Below, piece by piece: positions 11,617 through 23,895 of a stretch of 64,000 nt of DNA; position 1 is the first letter of the stretch, and each line of letters opens with the position of its first letter. The notes under the pieces were generated by a model. That model was not told where the DNA came from and did no database searches. It worked only from the letters and a program-made list of their open reading frames with translations. Source of the stretch: Calendula officinalis (taxonomy: Eukaryota > Streptophyta > Magnoliopsida > Asterales > Asteraceae); assembly GCA_963853835.1 (NCBI GenBank), contig OY970823.1:67031845-67095844 (forward strand). Reading direction: 5' to 3'. Both the position numbers and the translations under genes were made by a program.

Positions 11617-12981
11617 GGATAATGGATTGTTGACTGGTCTTGTTTTTTATTGATCAAATTCACGTGTTGAAGGTTGACTTTCACTTTGACTTGTATTGTT
11701 AGCCCAGTTTTGGTTTGGCTTTCTTGAGGAGAGAGAAACATCATTAGGGTTTATAACTCTCTTGAGTGAATTTTTTACTTTGATCAAATCATGATCTGTG
11801 TTTTGGAAGATGTTGATTTGGTGTGGTTTAATCTATTTAGATGTCAATTATTTAAGAAACGATATTATGTAAATGGGGTTAAATTTTATATATCACGAGG
11901 TTCAGAAAATATAATCATGCAACATGTGGGATATCTATTGTTACAAGTATACTAATAGTCTAATATATATATATATATACGAATAGGATACTGCGCGATG
12001 CGGGTGACAGGGAGCGTGTAACTATTTTTTTCGCGTGCAAGGGCGTGTTAAAATTACAAATTTGAAAATGATGCAAAATGATGATAATAATGTGACGGTA
12101 TTTATTTCATGCTATCATTGAAATATCATATTTCACACTATTAACATCCTAAATCAGTTCCTAAACATTAATAAACATCAAAGAAAGACTTTAATTTCAT
12201 CAATTTTACTAATTAATCAAGAAATTATAAAACCCAAAACTTTGGTAAATCAACTAGTTTATTAGTACAATATAAGAAATTAAAAGTCTAAAACTTTGGA
12301 CACGAATTGTATTGAGTCACATTTTTACTCATACCAAAAACTACCCATTTTAACATGTTAACAAATCTGTTGGACCACCCATTTTGGCACCACTAACAAA
12401 ATAACAAAAAGTTTAACCTTTGGCTTTTTAGTTTTAGCATCTTCACTCATATATTTTGCATTATATGATTCCATACATTTAAATTTGAAGTTACAAGAGC
12501 ACAAGGCTAGTAGACCAATCAATGTTGTCCCAACTTTTTCTTCGAACTGCAACATTGGTCCAACTTAGAAGATAACATTTATATAAAGACTACAATGTTT
12601 GACCTTTTTCGGTCAAATCAGTTAACCAAAACGGGTCAAATGGGCATCATCCAAAACGGGTAAAAATAGGTATTATACGAAGCCCTAAACGGGTACAATC
12701 CGAAGCGGGTCAACCCGTAAAATATTCAATTTAATTGCCTAAAAAATATCTCTAAGCCCTAAATCTCGAAGCCTTCTAACTATAAATTAAACAATTTACC
12801 ACTCAACAAATGATCCGATTGCAATTTAACAAACAGAGAAACCATCTCGAAGTGTTAATCCAACAACCTCTCAAATCGTTTTAGAAAACTACCCATGTTG
12901 ACCCGAACCCATTTGACCATATTCCGAGAACGAATGTGGACTACTTAATTGGTCATGTACCACAAATAATCAAAAGCATTT
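11617..12981. other. 3' region of CBL and gene-free AT-rich DNA
   Basis: The CBL 3' UTR probably runs to about 11870. Near 11979-12010 a GC-rich motif (GGATACTGCGCGATGCGGGTG) resembles Helitron 3' hairpins, but no CTAG end is present. Near 12640-12720 several AACGGGTCAA motifs recur. No exon is supported except the one listed next. Confidence 0.4.
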
Positions 12982-13106
12982 CTAGTCACGTTCAACTGCT
13001 TCAATAATCCAAGTATTGTCATCATAATATTCCATCTCATCATTGTATGGTTGCCTACCAAAGACTGTTGGTTCTCTAGTCATTTTCATCACTGTGATCA
13101 GTGCAC
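12982..13106 (-). CDS. Orphan C-terminal exon of an unrecognised protein
   Basis: On the minus strand an acceptor-like ACATGTAG is followed by 2 bases and then 40 open codons and a stop. The peptide begins ALITVMKMTREPTVFGRQPY, continues NDEMEYYDDN and ends WIIEAVERD. The acidic and aromatic composition looks coding rather than random. I do not recognise the family. No convincing upstream exon was found before the Copia element at 13601, so this may be the remnant of a broken gene or the last exon of a gene interrupted by the insertions. Confidence 0.35.
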
Positions 13107-13600
13107 CTACATGTTAATCACAAAAAATAACAGACTGGGGTTGCGCTAAACTTGTGCTTACTGCAATATCAGTATACCGAGGAAGTAGAAGTAAAATTGA
13201 AAATTACGTTGGGTTAAAACTTAATTGAAGCTTAAGTAACATAGGAGAATAAATAACATTATCCTTTATACTATATAGGAACTAAAATTAATCGGACTGA
13301 ACCTCGATTTCCAGTCGGTACACATAAAATGCTGCTATTTGGAGCTGATGGATAAAGAAGCCACTGAGAGACTTTTATTAACTAATTTGTTGTTATGCTT
13401 GTATTTGGTCTTTCTAATTTTAAGCGTTTCTTATGGCTTCAGTTCTTTTATTACTCACTTTATGTAATCTCTTTTTTATGAAAACCTAATCAATCCACAT
13501 AAGAATTGCAAGTTGTCGTGTTTTAAAAAAAAAATTAAAATAATATTAATCTAATCAAAGAGATACATGTTGAGAAAAAAACACCATTTAATCCGGATAA

Positions 13601-13773
13601 TAAACAAATTGGTGTCAATATTCTTGTATTTCATTAGGACGAAAACAGTGTAGCCAAACTAGAGATAAAGATAAAAGGAATGCTCTAAAATTAAGGGTTA
13701 TACATGGAAGGATTTATATATATGGTAGACTAAATCACGGAGGTAACGGTGGACGTAATTAAGGTTTCCAATA
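13601..13773 (-). repeat. 3' LTR of the Copia element
   Basis: 173 bp. It matches 18178-18358 except for about four substitutions and the absence of an 8-bp segment. It starts TATTGGAAA and ends TTTGTTTA when read on the element's strand. Confidence 0.93.
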
Positions 13774-13780
13774 CTCCCCC

Positions 13781-16700
13781 TCAAGTTGGCGCATGTAAGT
13801 TCCGAATGCCCAACTTGACTAGTAACGTTTGTAATATATGAGAACCAAGTGGCTTGGTAAGCAAGTCGGCAATTTGCTGTTTTGAAGTGACATGAATCGG
13901 CACGATCTCTTTCCGTTCAACTCGTTCTCTAACAAAGAAACAATCCATTTCTACATGTTTCGTTCTTTCATGAAAAACAAGATTGTTCGTTATATGTTTT
14001 GCTGCTTGGTTGTCACACAATAACGGTGTAGGGCCGACCATCCTCACATCAAGTTCCTCCTAAAGCCAACGAACCCATATAACTTCACTAACTGCAGTGG
14101 CCATTGATCGGTATTCTGCCTCGGCAGAAGAACGTGATACTACAGACTGTTTCTTTGATTTCCAGGATATCGGGGCTCCCCTTAATAAGAGAACGTAACC
14201 TGACCTTGATCGTCTACTAAGTGGACATCCAAGCCAATCGGCATCGCAATAAGCTACAATTAGCTCGGTGTCGTTTGTGTTCGGGAAGAGGATGCCTTGA
14301 CCAAGGGTGGTTTTAAGGTATCGTATAACCCTGTTTGCAGCCTCCATGTGAACACGTCGTGGGTCTCCAACAAATTGGCTTAGGATGCTCACAGAATAGG
14401 CTATATCCGGACGAGTGACTTGTAGATATAGCAAGCGACCTACAAGTCTTCGATGTTGACTTGCATCAATCTTTTCTTCTTCTTCTCCTTTGTAAAGTTT
14501 CTGATTTGGTTCCATGGGGAACGAGCTAGGGCGACACCCCATTAACCCAATGTCTTGAAGTATGTCTAACGTGTATTTATGTTGGCTAAGAACTAGACCC
14601 TCGGACGTCCTTGCCACTTCAATGCCCACGAAATACTTCAACGGGCCAAGATCTTTTATGTTAAATTCTTTGTCCAGGTGGGACTTTGTTCTTTCAATCC
14701 ATTTCATGTTATTTCCTACGAGTATCACGTCATCCACATATATGAGAGCTGCCACATACGTTTCACCATTTTTGTAAATGAATAAAGAATGATCAGCCTT
14801 AGCTTGCTTGTAGCCAAGGAAAACAAGGGATTTCATGAACTTATGATACCAATTTCGAGATGCTTGTTTCAAGCCGTAGATCGACTTTTTGAGTTTGCAA
14901 ACTCTCGTATCGTCTTTGTTTGAGAACCCTTGTGGAATCTTCATATAAACCTCCTCATCTAGTTCTCCATGTAAAAAGGCGTTATTAACATCAAGTTGTT
15001 GAATCTCCCATCTTCGTTTCACGGCAATGGTGAGAAGTGTTCTTAAGGTCACCAATTTTGCGACGGGCGCGAACGTGTCATGATAGTCCACCCCTTCCGT
15101 TTGTGTAAAGCCTTTTGCTACAAGTCTTGCTTTATACCTTTCTATCTCACCATTCAGCTTGAACTTGATTTTGTACACCCATATAGAGTCGATCGCCTTT
15201 TTTCCTTTTGGTAATTTTTCTAGGGTCCATGTTCCATTTTGCTCAAGTGCATGTATTTCCTTCCTCATAGCTTCTTTCCATTCTTCACTTTGAGCTGCTT
15301 GATGAAAAAATTTCGGCTCATCATGATTATTGATGGCGGATAAAAATGCTTTATAAGTATTAATTAGAAAAATGCTTATAAGAAACATAATGACATAATG
15401 GGTGCACCGTCGAGGAATCTTGACCGGAAGCGGGTTGCGTGTGGTCAATGGATGGTGGAAGCTCTACTTGGTAGTCTTTTAAGTGTTTTGGTTGTGTCTT
15501 TTGTCTTCCTGCTTCCATTTCTTGCTGGACAACAGGTGGTTCTACATGGTTTTCCATGTGTATGTTTTCAATATAGGTATCATTATCTTGCATGTTTTGT
15601 TGTTCTTCAACTAAATCTTCCAAGACATCTTCCATGTCATTTATTTCCTCCACTTCACTGTTTTGTGTTGGAATTTCCTTTTCCTCTACATTCATGGCAG
15701 ATTCTTCACGTGATTCATCACAATATGTGATAGGATTTAAATGATCGGAGATTTCTTGTTCAACAACATTTGATTCGACTTTTGAAAAAGGAAACATATC
15801 TTCAACGAATTTTACGTCTCTAGTTATCACCATTTTTCTTTGTTCTAGATCGTAATCTTTGTACCCCTTTTTACCCGGAGATAGCCTAAAAACACCCCCG
15901 GTTTTCCTCTTGGTTCAAACTTATCCCGCCCTGTTTCAGTGTTTTTGTAGTAGGCTAGGCACCCGAAAATTCTCATATGATCGTATTCGGGACGTCGTCC
16001 AAATAGGACTTCATATGGAGTTTTGTCATCGATCACTTTGGAAGGGAACCGGTTAATTATGTATGTAGCTGTGAGAATACACTCCACCCAAAAAGTTGTG
16101 GGAAGGTTTGCCTCAAACTGCAAGGCTCGTGCCACTTCTAAGAGGTGTCTATGTTTACGTTCAACTACCCCATTTTGTTGTGGGGTATGCGGGCACGTAG
16201 TCTCTAAAATAATTCCCCGCTCTCTATAGAATTCATTCATGTTGTTTGACACGAATTCCCCACCATTTTCGCATCTACTTCTTTTAATGTTTCTTCCAAA
16301 TTGTGTTTTTACCATGTTGTAGAAATCATTTAGGCAAGAGCTTGCCTCGTGTTTATGTTTAAGTAAATATACCCACACCGCCCTACTATAGTCATCGACT
16401 ATAGTGAGAAAATAATTAGCCCCGGTAAGTGACGGTCTTCTATATTTTCCCCAAACATCACAATGGATTAAATCAAAGCAATTGATAGTTTTAATACTAC
16501 TAACTGGAAAAGGTAATCGAGTGAGTTTTTCCTTGTTACATGAATCACAAACTTTTGTCTTGAAACTTGAAGAAACATTTTTAAGAAAGCTAACACGAGA
16601 CAACTTAACGTCAGATGCATGTCCGAGACGTTTGTGCCATGCACATATAGTTGCTGCCATCGCCTTCCTTTCTTCTTTTATTCCACCCATCCAGTAGAGA

Positions 16701-18103
16701 CCACCACGACAATCACCTGCTCCAATCAAGTTCCCCGCTTTCAGATCCTGCAAAACAAAGAAATCGGGAAAAAATGTTACTGCACAAGAAAGATCTTTGG
16801 TGAGTCTACGAACGGACAGGAGGTTGCATGTAAAATTTGGTACAAAAAGGACTCCTTTGATATTTAACCCTCCTTTAAAAATAACTTCACCTTTCCCTTT
16901 TACAGGGATCGATTCACCATTTGGTATAGTGACTGACTTTTCAATCTTGTTCATAGATAAATTTTCAAGGAGGTGTTCTCGGTGAGTTATGTGCTCGGTG
17001 GCACCCGAGTCCACAACCCAATCGTCACCAATATTTATTCTACCTGCCATATTTGCTACAATCGGTTCGTATTGTTTTTCACCAAATAACTTTAGAAAAC
17101 TAGCATATTGTTCTTCCGTCATGCCCGGTATTGGGCACGATTTTGTTTCCACCATGGCCGCTCTTGGTTTAGGTTTGTCTCCTTTTCCTTTGCCCGGCCA
17201 CCAATCAGGGTAGCCGATTTTTTTAAAACATCCTTCCCGAACATGCCCGTCTTTCCCACAGATAGTGCAAGAATTGGTGGAAGTGTTGGACTTATCGGGT
17301 TTTGTCCACCTCTTCTCTTGTTGATTCTGTGCTTGATCTCGCCTTCCTTGAAAGCTTGCTCGAAAGGCAGCCACTTGACGAACGGGTTTGTTCGAGGCAG
17401 TGATCGTACGTTGCTGCTCATCCTCCGCCACAAGGTGATAGACTGCACTTAGTTTTGGTGTCGGTTTCATGGCCAATATTTGTGTCTTAATAACACCTAA
17501 TTGATCATCGAGTTCCATCAGGAACTCGTAAGTCCTTTCCTTTTCTTTTAGTTCCATTACTTTCTTTGCGAGCCCACACGAACGACCATCACAGGAACAT
17601 CGAGGGATAAGAAGGATTGACTCCATCTCATCCCATAAAATACGGAGCCTAGTGTAGTAGGCTGATACGGTAGTGTCGTTTTGTCGAGTGGTATTTAGTG
17701 CCCGTTTCAGTTCGTACGCCTTGGGCGCTCTCTCTTTGCCAAAACGTTCCTTCAAATCTTGCCAGATTTCAGTTGCTGTTTTTGCATACTTCACACTGTT
17801 ACAGATCTCCTTTTCCATGGCCGTGGTTAACCAACCTTTGATCATTGCGTCACAACGCATCCAAGGAAGGTATTTATACAATCCTACCTCTGGCCTTTTG
17901 ATGGTGCCATCGATGAAACCGGTCTTGTTCTTAGCGAATAAAAAATTCATCATCTCCTGTTCCCAATCACCGTAGTTTTTGTCGGTGAGCACATCATTCA
18001 CATGCATTTGCTTTGGGTAGTCGGAAGCGTGTAGATAGAAAGGAGAGTTGTGGTTGATGGACTCTCCCTCATTCTTGTTCTTGTCTGTATCGTCACCTGC
18101 CAT
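13781..18103 (-). pseudogene. Copia gag-pol polyprotein, broken by two frameshifts and one stop
   Basis: Open segments are 15845-18103 (Gag, protease, integrase), 15360-15833 (linker), 14060-15448 (reverse transcriptase, RNase H) and 13781-14047 (RNase H end). Visible motifs: a Gag zinc knuckle of the CX2CX4HX4C type; protease WVVDSGATEH; an integrase HHCC finger with HKRLGH and CDSCNKEK; RT YVDDVILVGN; and RNase H AYCDADWLG. Lesions are a frameshift near 15890, another near 15410, and an in-frame TAG at 14060-14062 after EVIWVRWL. The integrase also has RCENGGEF where the family has an Asp at the second catalytic position. It cannot make a full polyprotein, so any movement would need help in trans. 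Confidence 0.92.
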
Positions 18104-18177
18104 GGAGATAGATTGTGGCGTTTTTCTTCTTCTTCCTTTTTTTTGTGTTTATTTTTGGACCAGCTGCTCTGATACCA

Positions 18178-18358
18178 TAAACAAATTGGTGTCAATATTC
18201 TTGTATTTCATAATGACGAAAACAATGTACATATATAGCCAAACTAGAGATAAAGATAAAAGGAATGCTCTAAAATTAAGGGTTATACGTGGAAGGATTT
18301 ATATATATGGTAGACTAAATCACGGAGGTAACGGTGGACGTAATTAAGGTTTCCAATA
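18178..18358 (-). repeat. 5' LTR of the Copia element
   Basis: 181 bp. It is followed directly by the tRNA-Met primer binding site on the element's strand. It should contain the element's promoter and polyadenylation signals, but at this length they are minimal. Confidence 0.93.
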
Positions 18359-18363
18359 GATAA

Positions 18364-18563
18364 CTAAATCGGCCAACAATTCCCCAAACTAGCATGTTAG
18401 ATCTATTCTTAATCCAAAGGAACGAGTAGGCTTGAATGTAGGAAAAGGCCACATCCTCTGAGAAACGGGCCATCTGATTGAAAACGTGATCGTTACGAAC
18501 CTTCCAAACAACCCAAAAGAAGACGTAAATAGCACCCATAAAGGCATTGAGCTTTTGACCCAA
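18364..18563 (-). pseudogene. LINE ORF2 C-terminal remnant
   Basis: The minus-strand peptide with IYVFFWVVWKVRNDHVFNQ matches the tail of plant L1-type ORF2, where W-x-x-W-K-x-R-N is typical after the zf-RVT domain. The Copia insertion at 18358 cuts it close to its stop codon. It is only about 65 codons long. Confidence 0.6.
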
Positions 18564-18581
18564 AAACCCAACACTATTTCC

Positions 18582-19096
18582 TAGGGCTGTCAGCTGTGTA
18601 TAAAAACCGGAACCGAACCGGGACCGAACCGAAACCGGCTTAACCGGTCCGGTTTCCGGTTCTTAGATTTGATCAAAAATAACAAACCGGGTTTACCGAT
18701 CCTGGTGTCGGTTCGGTTCGGGTGTCGGTTCGGTTCCGGTCTTTTCGGGTTTGGAACCGACATTTAAATAAGTATATAGACTTATGAGTTTCCATGTATA
18801 TATGTCGAAATAATAGGTATATAGGCTTTTAATAGAAACATATTTTACTTGAACCAACCCGTGAACATCCGCAAACATCATACTTTTAGTAAAAATACGT
18901 TAAAATACTTAGGTTATACTAAAAATTTATAATTGGATGACAAACACAAAAACCGGGTTTACCGGTTCTAAACCCGCTTGAAGACCGAACCGACCCGGAA
19001 CCGGTTTAACCGGTCCGGTTATCAGTCTTTGAAATTTCATTTTTCCGGTTTCCGGGTTTACCGGTTCTGGTCCGGTTCCGGAACCGAACACACCCC
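18582..19096. repeat. GGTTCGGTTC-rich element with TAGGG-type inverted ends
   Basis: The ends are TAGGGCTGTCAGCTGTG on the left and TAGGGGTGTGTTCGGTTCC read from the right. CCGGTTTCCGG- and GAACCGGA-rich arms lie on both sides of an AT-rich middle. Ends starting TAGGGxTGT occur in hAT-related elements. No intact 8-bp duplication is visible, so the superfamily is uncertain. It separates two different LINE remnants. Confidence 0.5.
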
Positions 19097-20090
19097 TACT
19101 GTTAAGAAGCTCCACCGCCTCAGGCGCAAGGAAACCGAAAGTATCAAATGCAAAAGGAATGAACACGTGTTGATTTTCAATGCATGCTTTCTCGTGCTTT
19201 GTCACTTTACATGAGGCGGCTTTCAAAGCAGTTTGTCCCACCGTAACACCCCAACTACTCAAACCCACAAGAGGAGAAACTCCGGTTAGATCCACACACA
19301 CGTGTTTCCCCCCGACCCATCCAAAAACTAAAATGTCAGCAGGTCTAAGTGTGGATCTTCTATCCAACGGGTCAGTCAAAAAGTTCACAGGAGCTTCTTT
19401 CTTGACGGAGATCCCGGCACGTCTGCATATGTCAAAAAGGACGTCTCTAACCATATCATGTCGGTACTTGAATCCCGGGAGCTCTTTACAATGAACCGCA
19501 TGTTCCCCAAATGAATCCAAACTTGCCTTGCGACAAACAGGGCATAACGCATTCACAGGAAATAATTGAATCATGAGCCGATACTTAAGGATAGCACGAT
19601 ATTCCACATGTGACATATGTTGACCTAGCCCATCTATGGGAATAACTAGAAGAAAATCTTGAGCATGAGGTGCCCGTAAGTAATCGAAAAACGCTTTTTG
19701 TCTCACATTCATGTCGAAGCTTTTTGACCTAGCCAATGTTTGTTGGGCTTTAGAGTGGGCGGTTTCCTTATTAGTGAAGCCACTAAAATCAAAGCTTGGA
19801 ATCATATCACGAAGACAAGCCAAAGCACAACCATAATCGTCTTCCATACAACATATCTCACTGTCGCGTAAGATGTGATCCTGAAGCACCCAAGATTGGG
19901 CCCTCGAGGCTACAAAAGCATAAGAAGAAACCATTTTTGCCGAGTGCAAACCCAAACCACCGGATCGAATGGGTAAAGAAGCGAGTTGCCACTGTAAGTC
20001 TCCAAAGAAAGGCCCTCCACATACCACAATGTTCTCAATCGACTCACGCAATCCTTTTCAAAGACCAAAAATGCCTCCTCCAAGTTATCC
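19097..20090 (-). pseudogene. LINE-type reverse transcriptase C-terminal part with endonuclease-like domain
   Basis: About 320 open codons on the minus strand begin with a segment (GPFFGDLQWQLASLPIRSGG) typical of the end of plant retroelement RT polyproteins. A Cys/His cluster follows: CPVCRKASLDSFGEHAVHC. Then comes a conserved block with RPADILVFGW and CVDLTGVSPL, whose P-x-D and D-x-T pattern recalls PD-(D/E)XK nucleases. The C-terminus is lost at the junction with the repeat at 18582-19096. The N-terminal RT palm is absent, so this is a fragment. The nuclease-like reading is inference from pattern. Confidence 0.6.
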
Positions 20091-23000
20091 TATTAATTAT
20101 ATTTTTACAATTTGCATTGAAAATGTATTGTGAAAATTATTAAATGTTTTTGAAAGTGATACAATTGAATATCGGTACGATTATTAAATGTTTTTGAAAG
20201 TGATATTCCTATTATTATTATATAATGAGGAATTGGTTCCTGCGTTTCGTGGCGGGGTAAAAATATACACATAATCTTATACACATAGATGATCCAAAAT
20301 CTTAAAACTGAAGCACCGTTCGTATAATATAACGACTTACTGCACTAAGCATTGAATTCATTCATTTAATATTAGAAATTATAAGTTCAATTAAAATTTG
20401 AAACACTATACATAACTGCAAGGGTACATAATCTAAAATAGTCTGAATTATAAAAAGGGTTTTTCTATTATATGCCTCCTAGGCATACTTTAACAAACAT
20501 TTAATATCTCATAGTTACCTTTTATACTTGCTATTTCGTATTAATGACTTGCTAGAAATCTTGCAATTCCTACTTTACCCTTACTATAATTAAAATTGAG
20601 GAGTTTTTCTAAATTAAATGCAGGGGCATAAATGGTTTTTAATATTTGGTAGTATGTGCCCCTAGGGCATAGGTTAGAAAAAGCCTTATAAAAATAATGA
20701 ATCCAAACATGCTGAAAATACATGACTTTATATGTATTTTAATTAATATTATCTTTATGATTTAGATATGGTAACATACCAATGTACAAATTGAGAACCG
20801 AAAATCACGGAAAACCAGGAAACCAAGAGACGAAAATCACAGAAACCGGGAAACCGAAAACCAGAATGAAAACCGAAAATCGGGTCGGGCTCAGGTTCGG
20901 GTTTTTGGTTTATTTACACAACCGTATATTTTGAAGAAATCTATGGCCGAAAAATCAATATATCCAACCACAACATGTTAACATACATGGTCATCAAAAC
21001 GTAGCTATCATAGGCTTGTTACAATTATGATACTATATGTTATGCATACCTCATAAACAACATACTTAATGTTCAGGTTATGTGTCACCACCATTAGTTA
21101 TTCTAAGTAGCCATCGGTACATGTAATGACTACAAAACCAAAGTTATACTCCTGCAAATTATGAAGTAAATTATAACACTATAAAGTTAAAATATTCAAC
21201 TAAAGGTACAATTTGTTTAATTCAAATACATTATGGATGATACCTGCAATATGCCGAAGAAAACCTTTTAATATGCTTCCATAACCTGGGATTGGTCTTG
21301 GTCGAATACAACAATAAAGTGTTAACAAACATACCTTTTTTATAACGATCGAGTAAGGAGCAGCCCAATTACACAAAAAGGTTTGACTGCCCATGTTTGT
21401 TAACGGTCCAGTCCGGTCTTTTTGGGGGACCGTTAGGAATGATACGAACCGGCCCGAGGACCAAAAAAACATACAGACCAAGGATCGAATGCCGGACCAC
21501 TCATGTGCATACCGATCCAGTCTGGGTTGGTCCGGTCCTCCGGGTCAATTTGGCCTAAGTATATAAAAATGATTTAAAAAAAACCCAATTAAACTCTCAC
21601 GTGCAGCAAGGAACATCGACCTTGACTCTTGAGTAATACTTCACGGAATATAATTTTGGTGTTGTCACCAAGAGTAGCAAAAGTTACTAATTAACCGAAG
21701 TTATTAAATATGCTTGAAAATGGGTTAAAAAAAATACAAAAGCTACAACAAAAAGTATTAAAAATCATCATATTTATAATTACCTTATTTTTTAAAATTA
21801 TATAATTAGGAGGCTATAAGCATTAAAAGTTTTACCAACAATTGACCGTTTTCCATTTTGGCTTTCTCTTGACCCATTTGACCTTGATCCAATTTCTTTT
21901 TAGCTAAAGAATTATTTGACCAATCTCTCTAATAAAATTTATAGGATTCACATATTTATATGAGATTAAATACCAACATTAAAAGAAAATGATACTGCTA
22001 GATCATAAACCTTAGAAGAAAATGATACTACTATACTTACTACATTTTCTTTTTTGGATATAACAACAAAGGGAAAATCTAACATACCTCATAACAAACA
22101 GTTTTCATTCTTTGAAGTTTTCTCCAAACATTGCTCTTTCCCAAACCATAAGCATCATGACAAATATTTGATGTCAATTCCCTGCTAAATCGTGGGTTGC
22201 AAGTGGACTAAAATCTAACTTTATCGAAATGTAATCAGCACCGCACACTACTTTTATCTGATACACCCACAAACAAAAATTCCCATAAAAAAAAACGCCA
22301 ACTAAACCCACAAAGTTTGCATCTTTATAACAATCACATCATCCAATAGTTAATGAAGTTTTTAATCTTTGTTTAGAGAAACACAAAATTAAATCAAGAA
22401 AAAATAATTTTTTTATAAATTAGATGAGATGAGAAGCATACCAGTTTGATTTACTATCCTGATTAATTACATCTAATCCCTTAATTTTATACACACAGAA
22501 AAAACATAAATTAAATTATTTTGTGAAAAAACAAAAAGATGATCCTGTGAAGTTGAATCATCAACTAAAACTTAAAACCCATAAAGATTAAACAAAAAAG
22601 TTAACAACTTTACTCACATTGATCCAAGAAAAGAGTCAAATCAAACCCCAATGTATTTATCTTTACCCATATAGATTCAAATGAGTTAACTTGTGGTGCT
22701 TCGTCATCCAATGAGGTAAAAGGGGTGTATCTGGAGGAGTTATTAACCTTCAATTTCATGAAAGAAATTAGACACAACCATCATTGAATTAATCCATGAT
22801 AAAAAGAAAACAATTAATATAAGTGCCATTACCAACCTTTGATAATCATTCTTCTCTTATTCGGCATGAAGAAGGTCATTGCTTGTAATGTTTATCCCAA
22901 GCTTGTAATCTGAAAAAATTCCTCAATTTATTTGCTACAAAAATGAATACACTCATTTATTACTACTTTCCTTTTTTCAAAACAACAACAAAAAACTCCT

Positions 23001-23517
23001 GAAATACACAAAGGCGTAAAATATTACTGAATATCTCTTCAAAATCGTCATTAGCTTGGAGTAAGAAATTATCAATTTCTCAAACCTGGTCTCGATAAAA
23101 AAAAACAAACAGATTAAAAAACAAACCATAAACCCTAGATAACAGTTTCAATCTAACAATCAAAATCCTAAATACTACCGAATATGATAAAAACATTAAA
23201 AACAAACCTGGATCTTGATATTTTTGTTGAGAGAAGATGATGACGAAAAAGCCAAAAGCTGAGAAAGAAAAGAAAATGGCAGCAAAAAGAAATTGAGTGT
23301 AGAGAAAGTAAAAGGATAGTGAAGATTGAAGCCAAAAGCAGGTAGATGAAATGAAAGGAAATGACCGGAAGAAAGCAATGACATACTTTGTCTGTCTCTC
23401 TCTCCTTTATTAAAAAAGAAACTGCTCATCAACTACAGAGCAAATGTTAATACAATTACGTTAAAATGAACACATACAGCTCTCTTTTTATTTTCTCCAG
23501 CTTTGACTAACAACCAA
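20091..23517. other. Gene-poor repeat-rich stretch
   Basis: A small direct duplication containing ATTAAATGTTTTTGAAAGTGATA occurs near 20137-20205. Diverged GAACCGAAAATC-type repeats lie at 20790-20910. Several GGTCCGGTC motifs lie at 21400-21550. No complete gene is supported. One exon-like segment is listed separately. The region from about 21600 to 23450 may be the cargo of a larger Helitron or MULE, but I cannot define the ends. Confidence 0.35.
22618..22747 (-). other. Exon-like open segment with consensus donor (minus strand)
   Basis: Between AG at 22748-22749 and a very good donor GTGAGTA (minus strand, 22617-22611) lies an open frame. It begins VNNSSRYTPF and continues TSLDDEAPQV, then FESIWVKINTLGFDLTLFLDQ. 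I do not recognise the protein. It could be a captured gene fragment inside a transposon. Confidence 0.25.
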
Positions 23518-23895
23518 TCCTTATTTATACTATAAATTGAAAATCCATATTTATGCTTTTAACCCTCTAACTTTCTTACATATATACAATCACCCCCTCA
23601 TTTACATTACTTGCATGTTAACCACATTATTTTAAAAATCACTTGTTATACTTTATTGCCTACCTAACTACCACATGAAACAATTGGTTATTCATTAAAT
23701 ATTATCTTAAGTATTTTTTGATCTTCAATTTTTACTTAACTGCATGATAAATCATGTATATCCTAAAGGCGTGATAAATCATGCCGACTCAAAAGGCGTA
23801 AAATAATTTTTCGGTTATCACACGAATATCAATAAACAGTATTTTGTGTATCTAATGAAAATACCCCGCGGCATCGCGCGGAGAATATTTACTAG
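23518..23895 (+). mobile_element. Candidate short non-autonomous Helitron
   Basis: The 3' end CTAG (23892-23895) is followed by T. A GC hairpin CCGCG-GCAT-CGCGG lies about 13 bp upstream of it (about 23867-23880). A plausible start TCCTTATTTATACTATAAA lies at 23518, preceded by A. That fits Helitron insertion between A and T. The 5' end is a guess; the 3' end is better supported. Confidence 0.45.

Larger units (their letters stand above)
13601..18358 (-). mobile_element. Complete Ty1/Copia retrotransposon (minus strand), coding-defective
   Basis: The element spans 4758 bp with short LTRs (173 and 181 bp) and a perfect 5-bp target duplication GATAA at 13596-13600 and 18359-18363. The primer binding site TGGTATCAGAGC (initiator tRNA-Met type, 18166-18177 on the minus strand) abuts the 5' LTR. 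A purine tract CTTGAGGGGGAG (13774-13785) abuts the 3' LTR. The LTRs differ by about four substitutions and one 8-bp indel, so insertion is fairly recent. The target is the tail of a LINE ORF2, whose remnant continues at 18364-18563. Confidence 0.95.

Noticed and set aside
12358..12555. 65-codon open frame on the minus strand with a hydrophobic end
   Set aside because: No splice partner, no recognisable motif and AT-rich context; length is expected by chance.
14562..17975. Several plus-strand open frames across the Copia element
   Set aside because: They are antisense shadows of the gag-pol reading frame.
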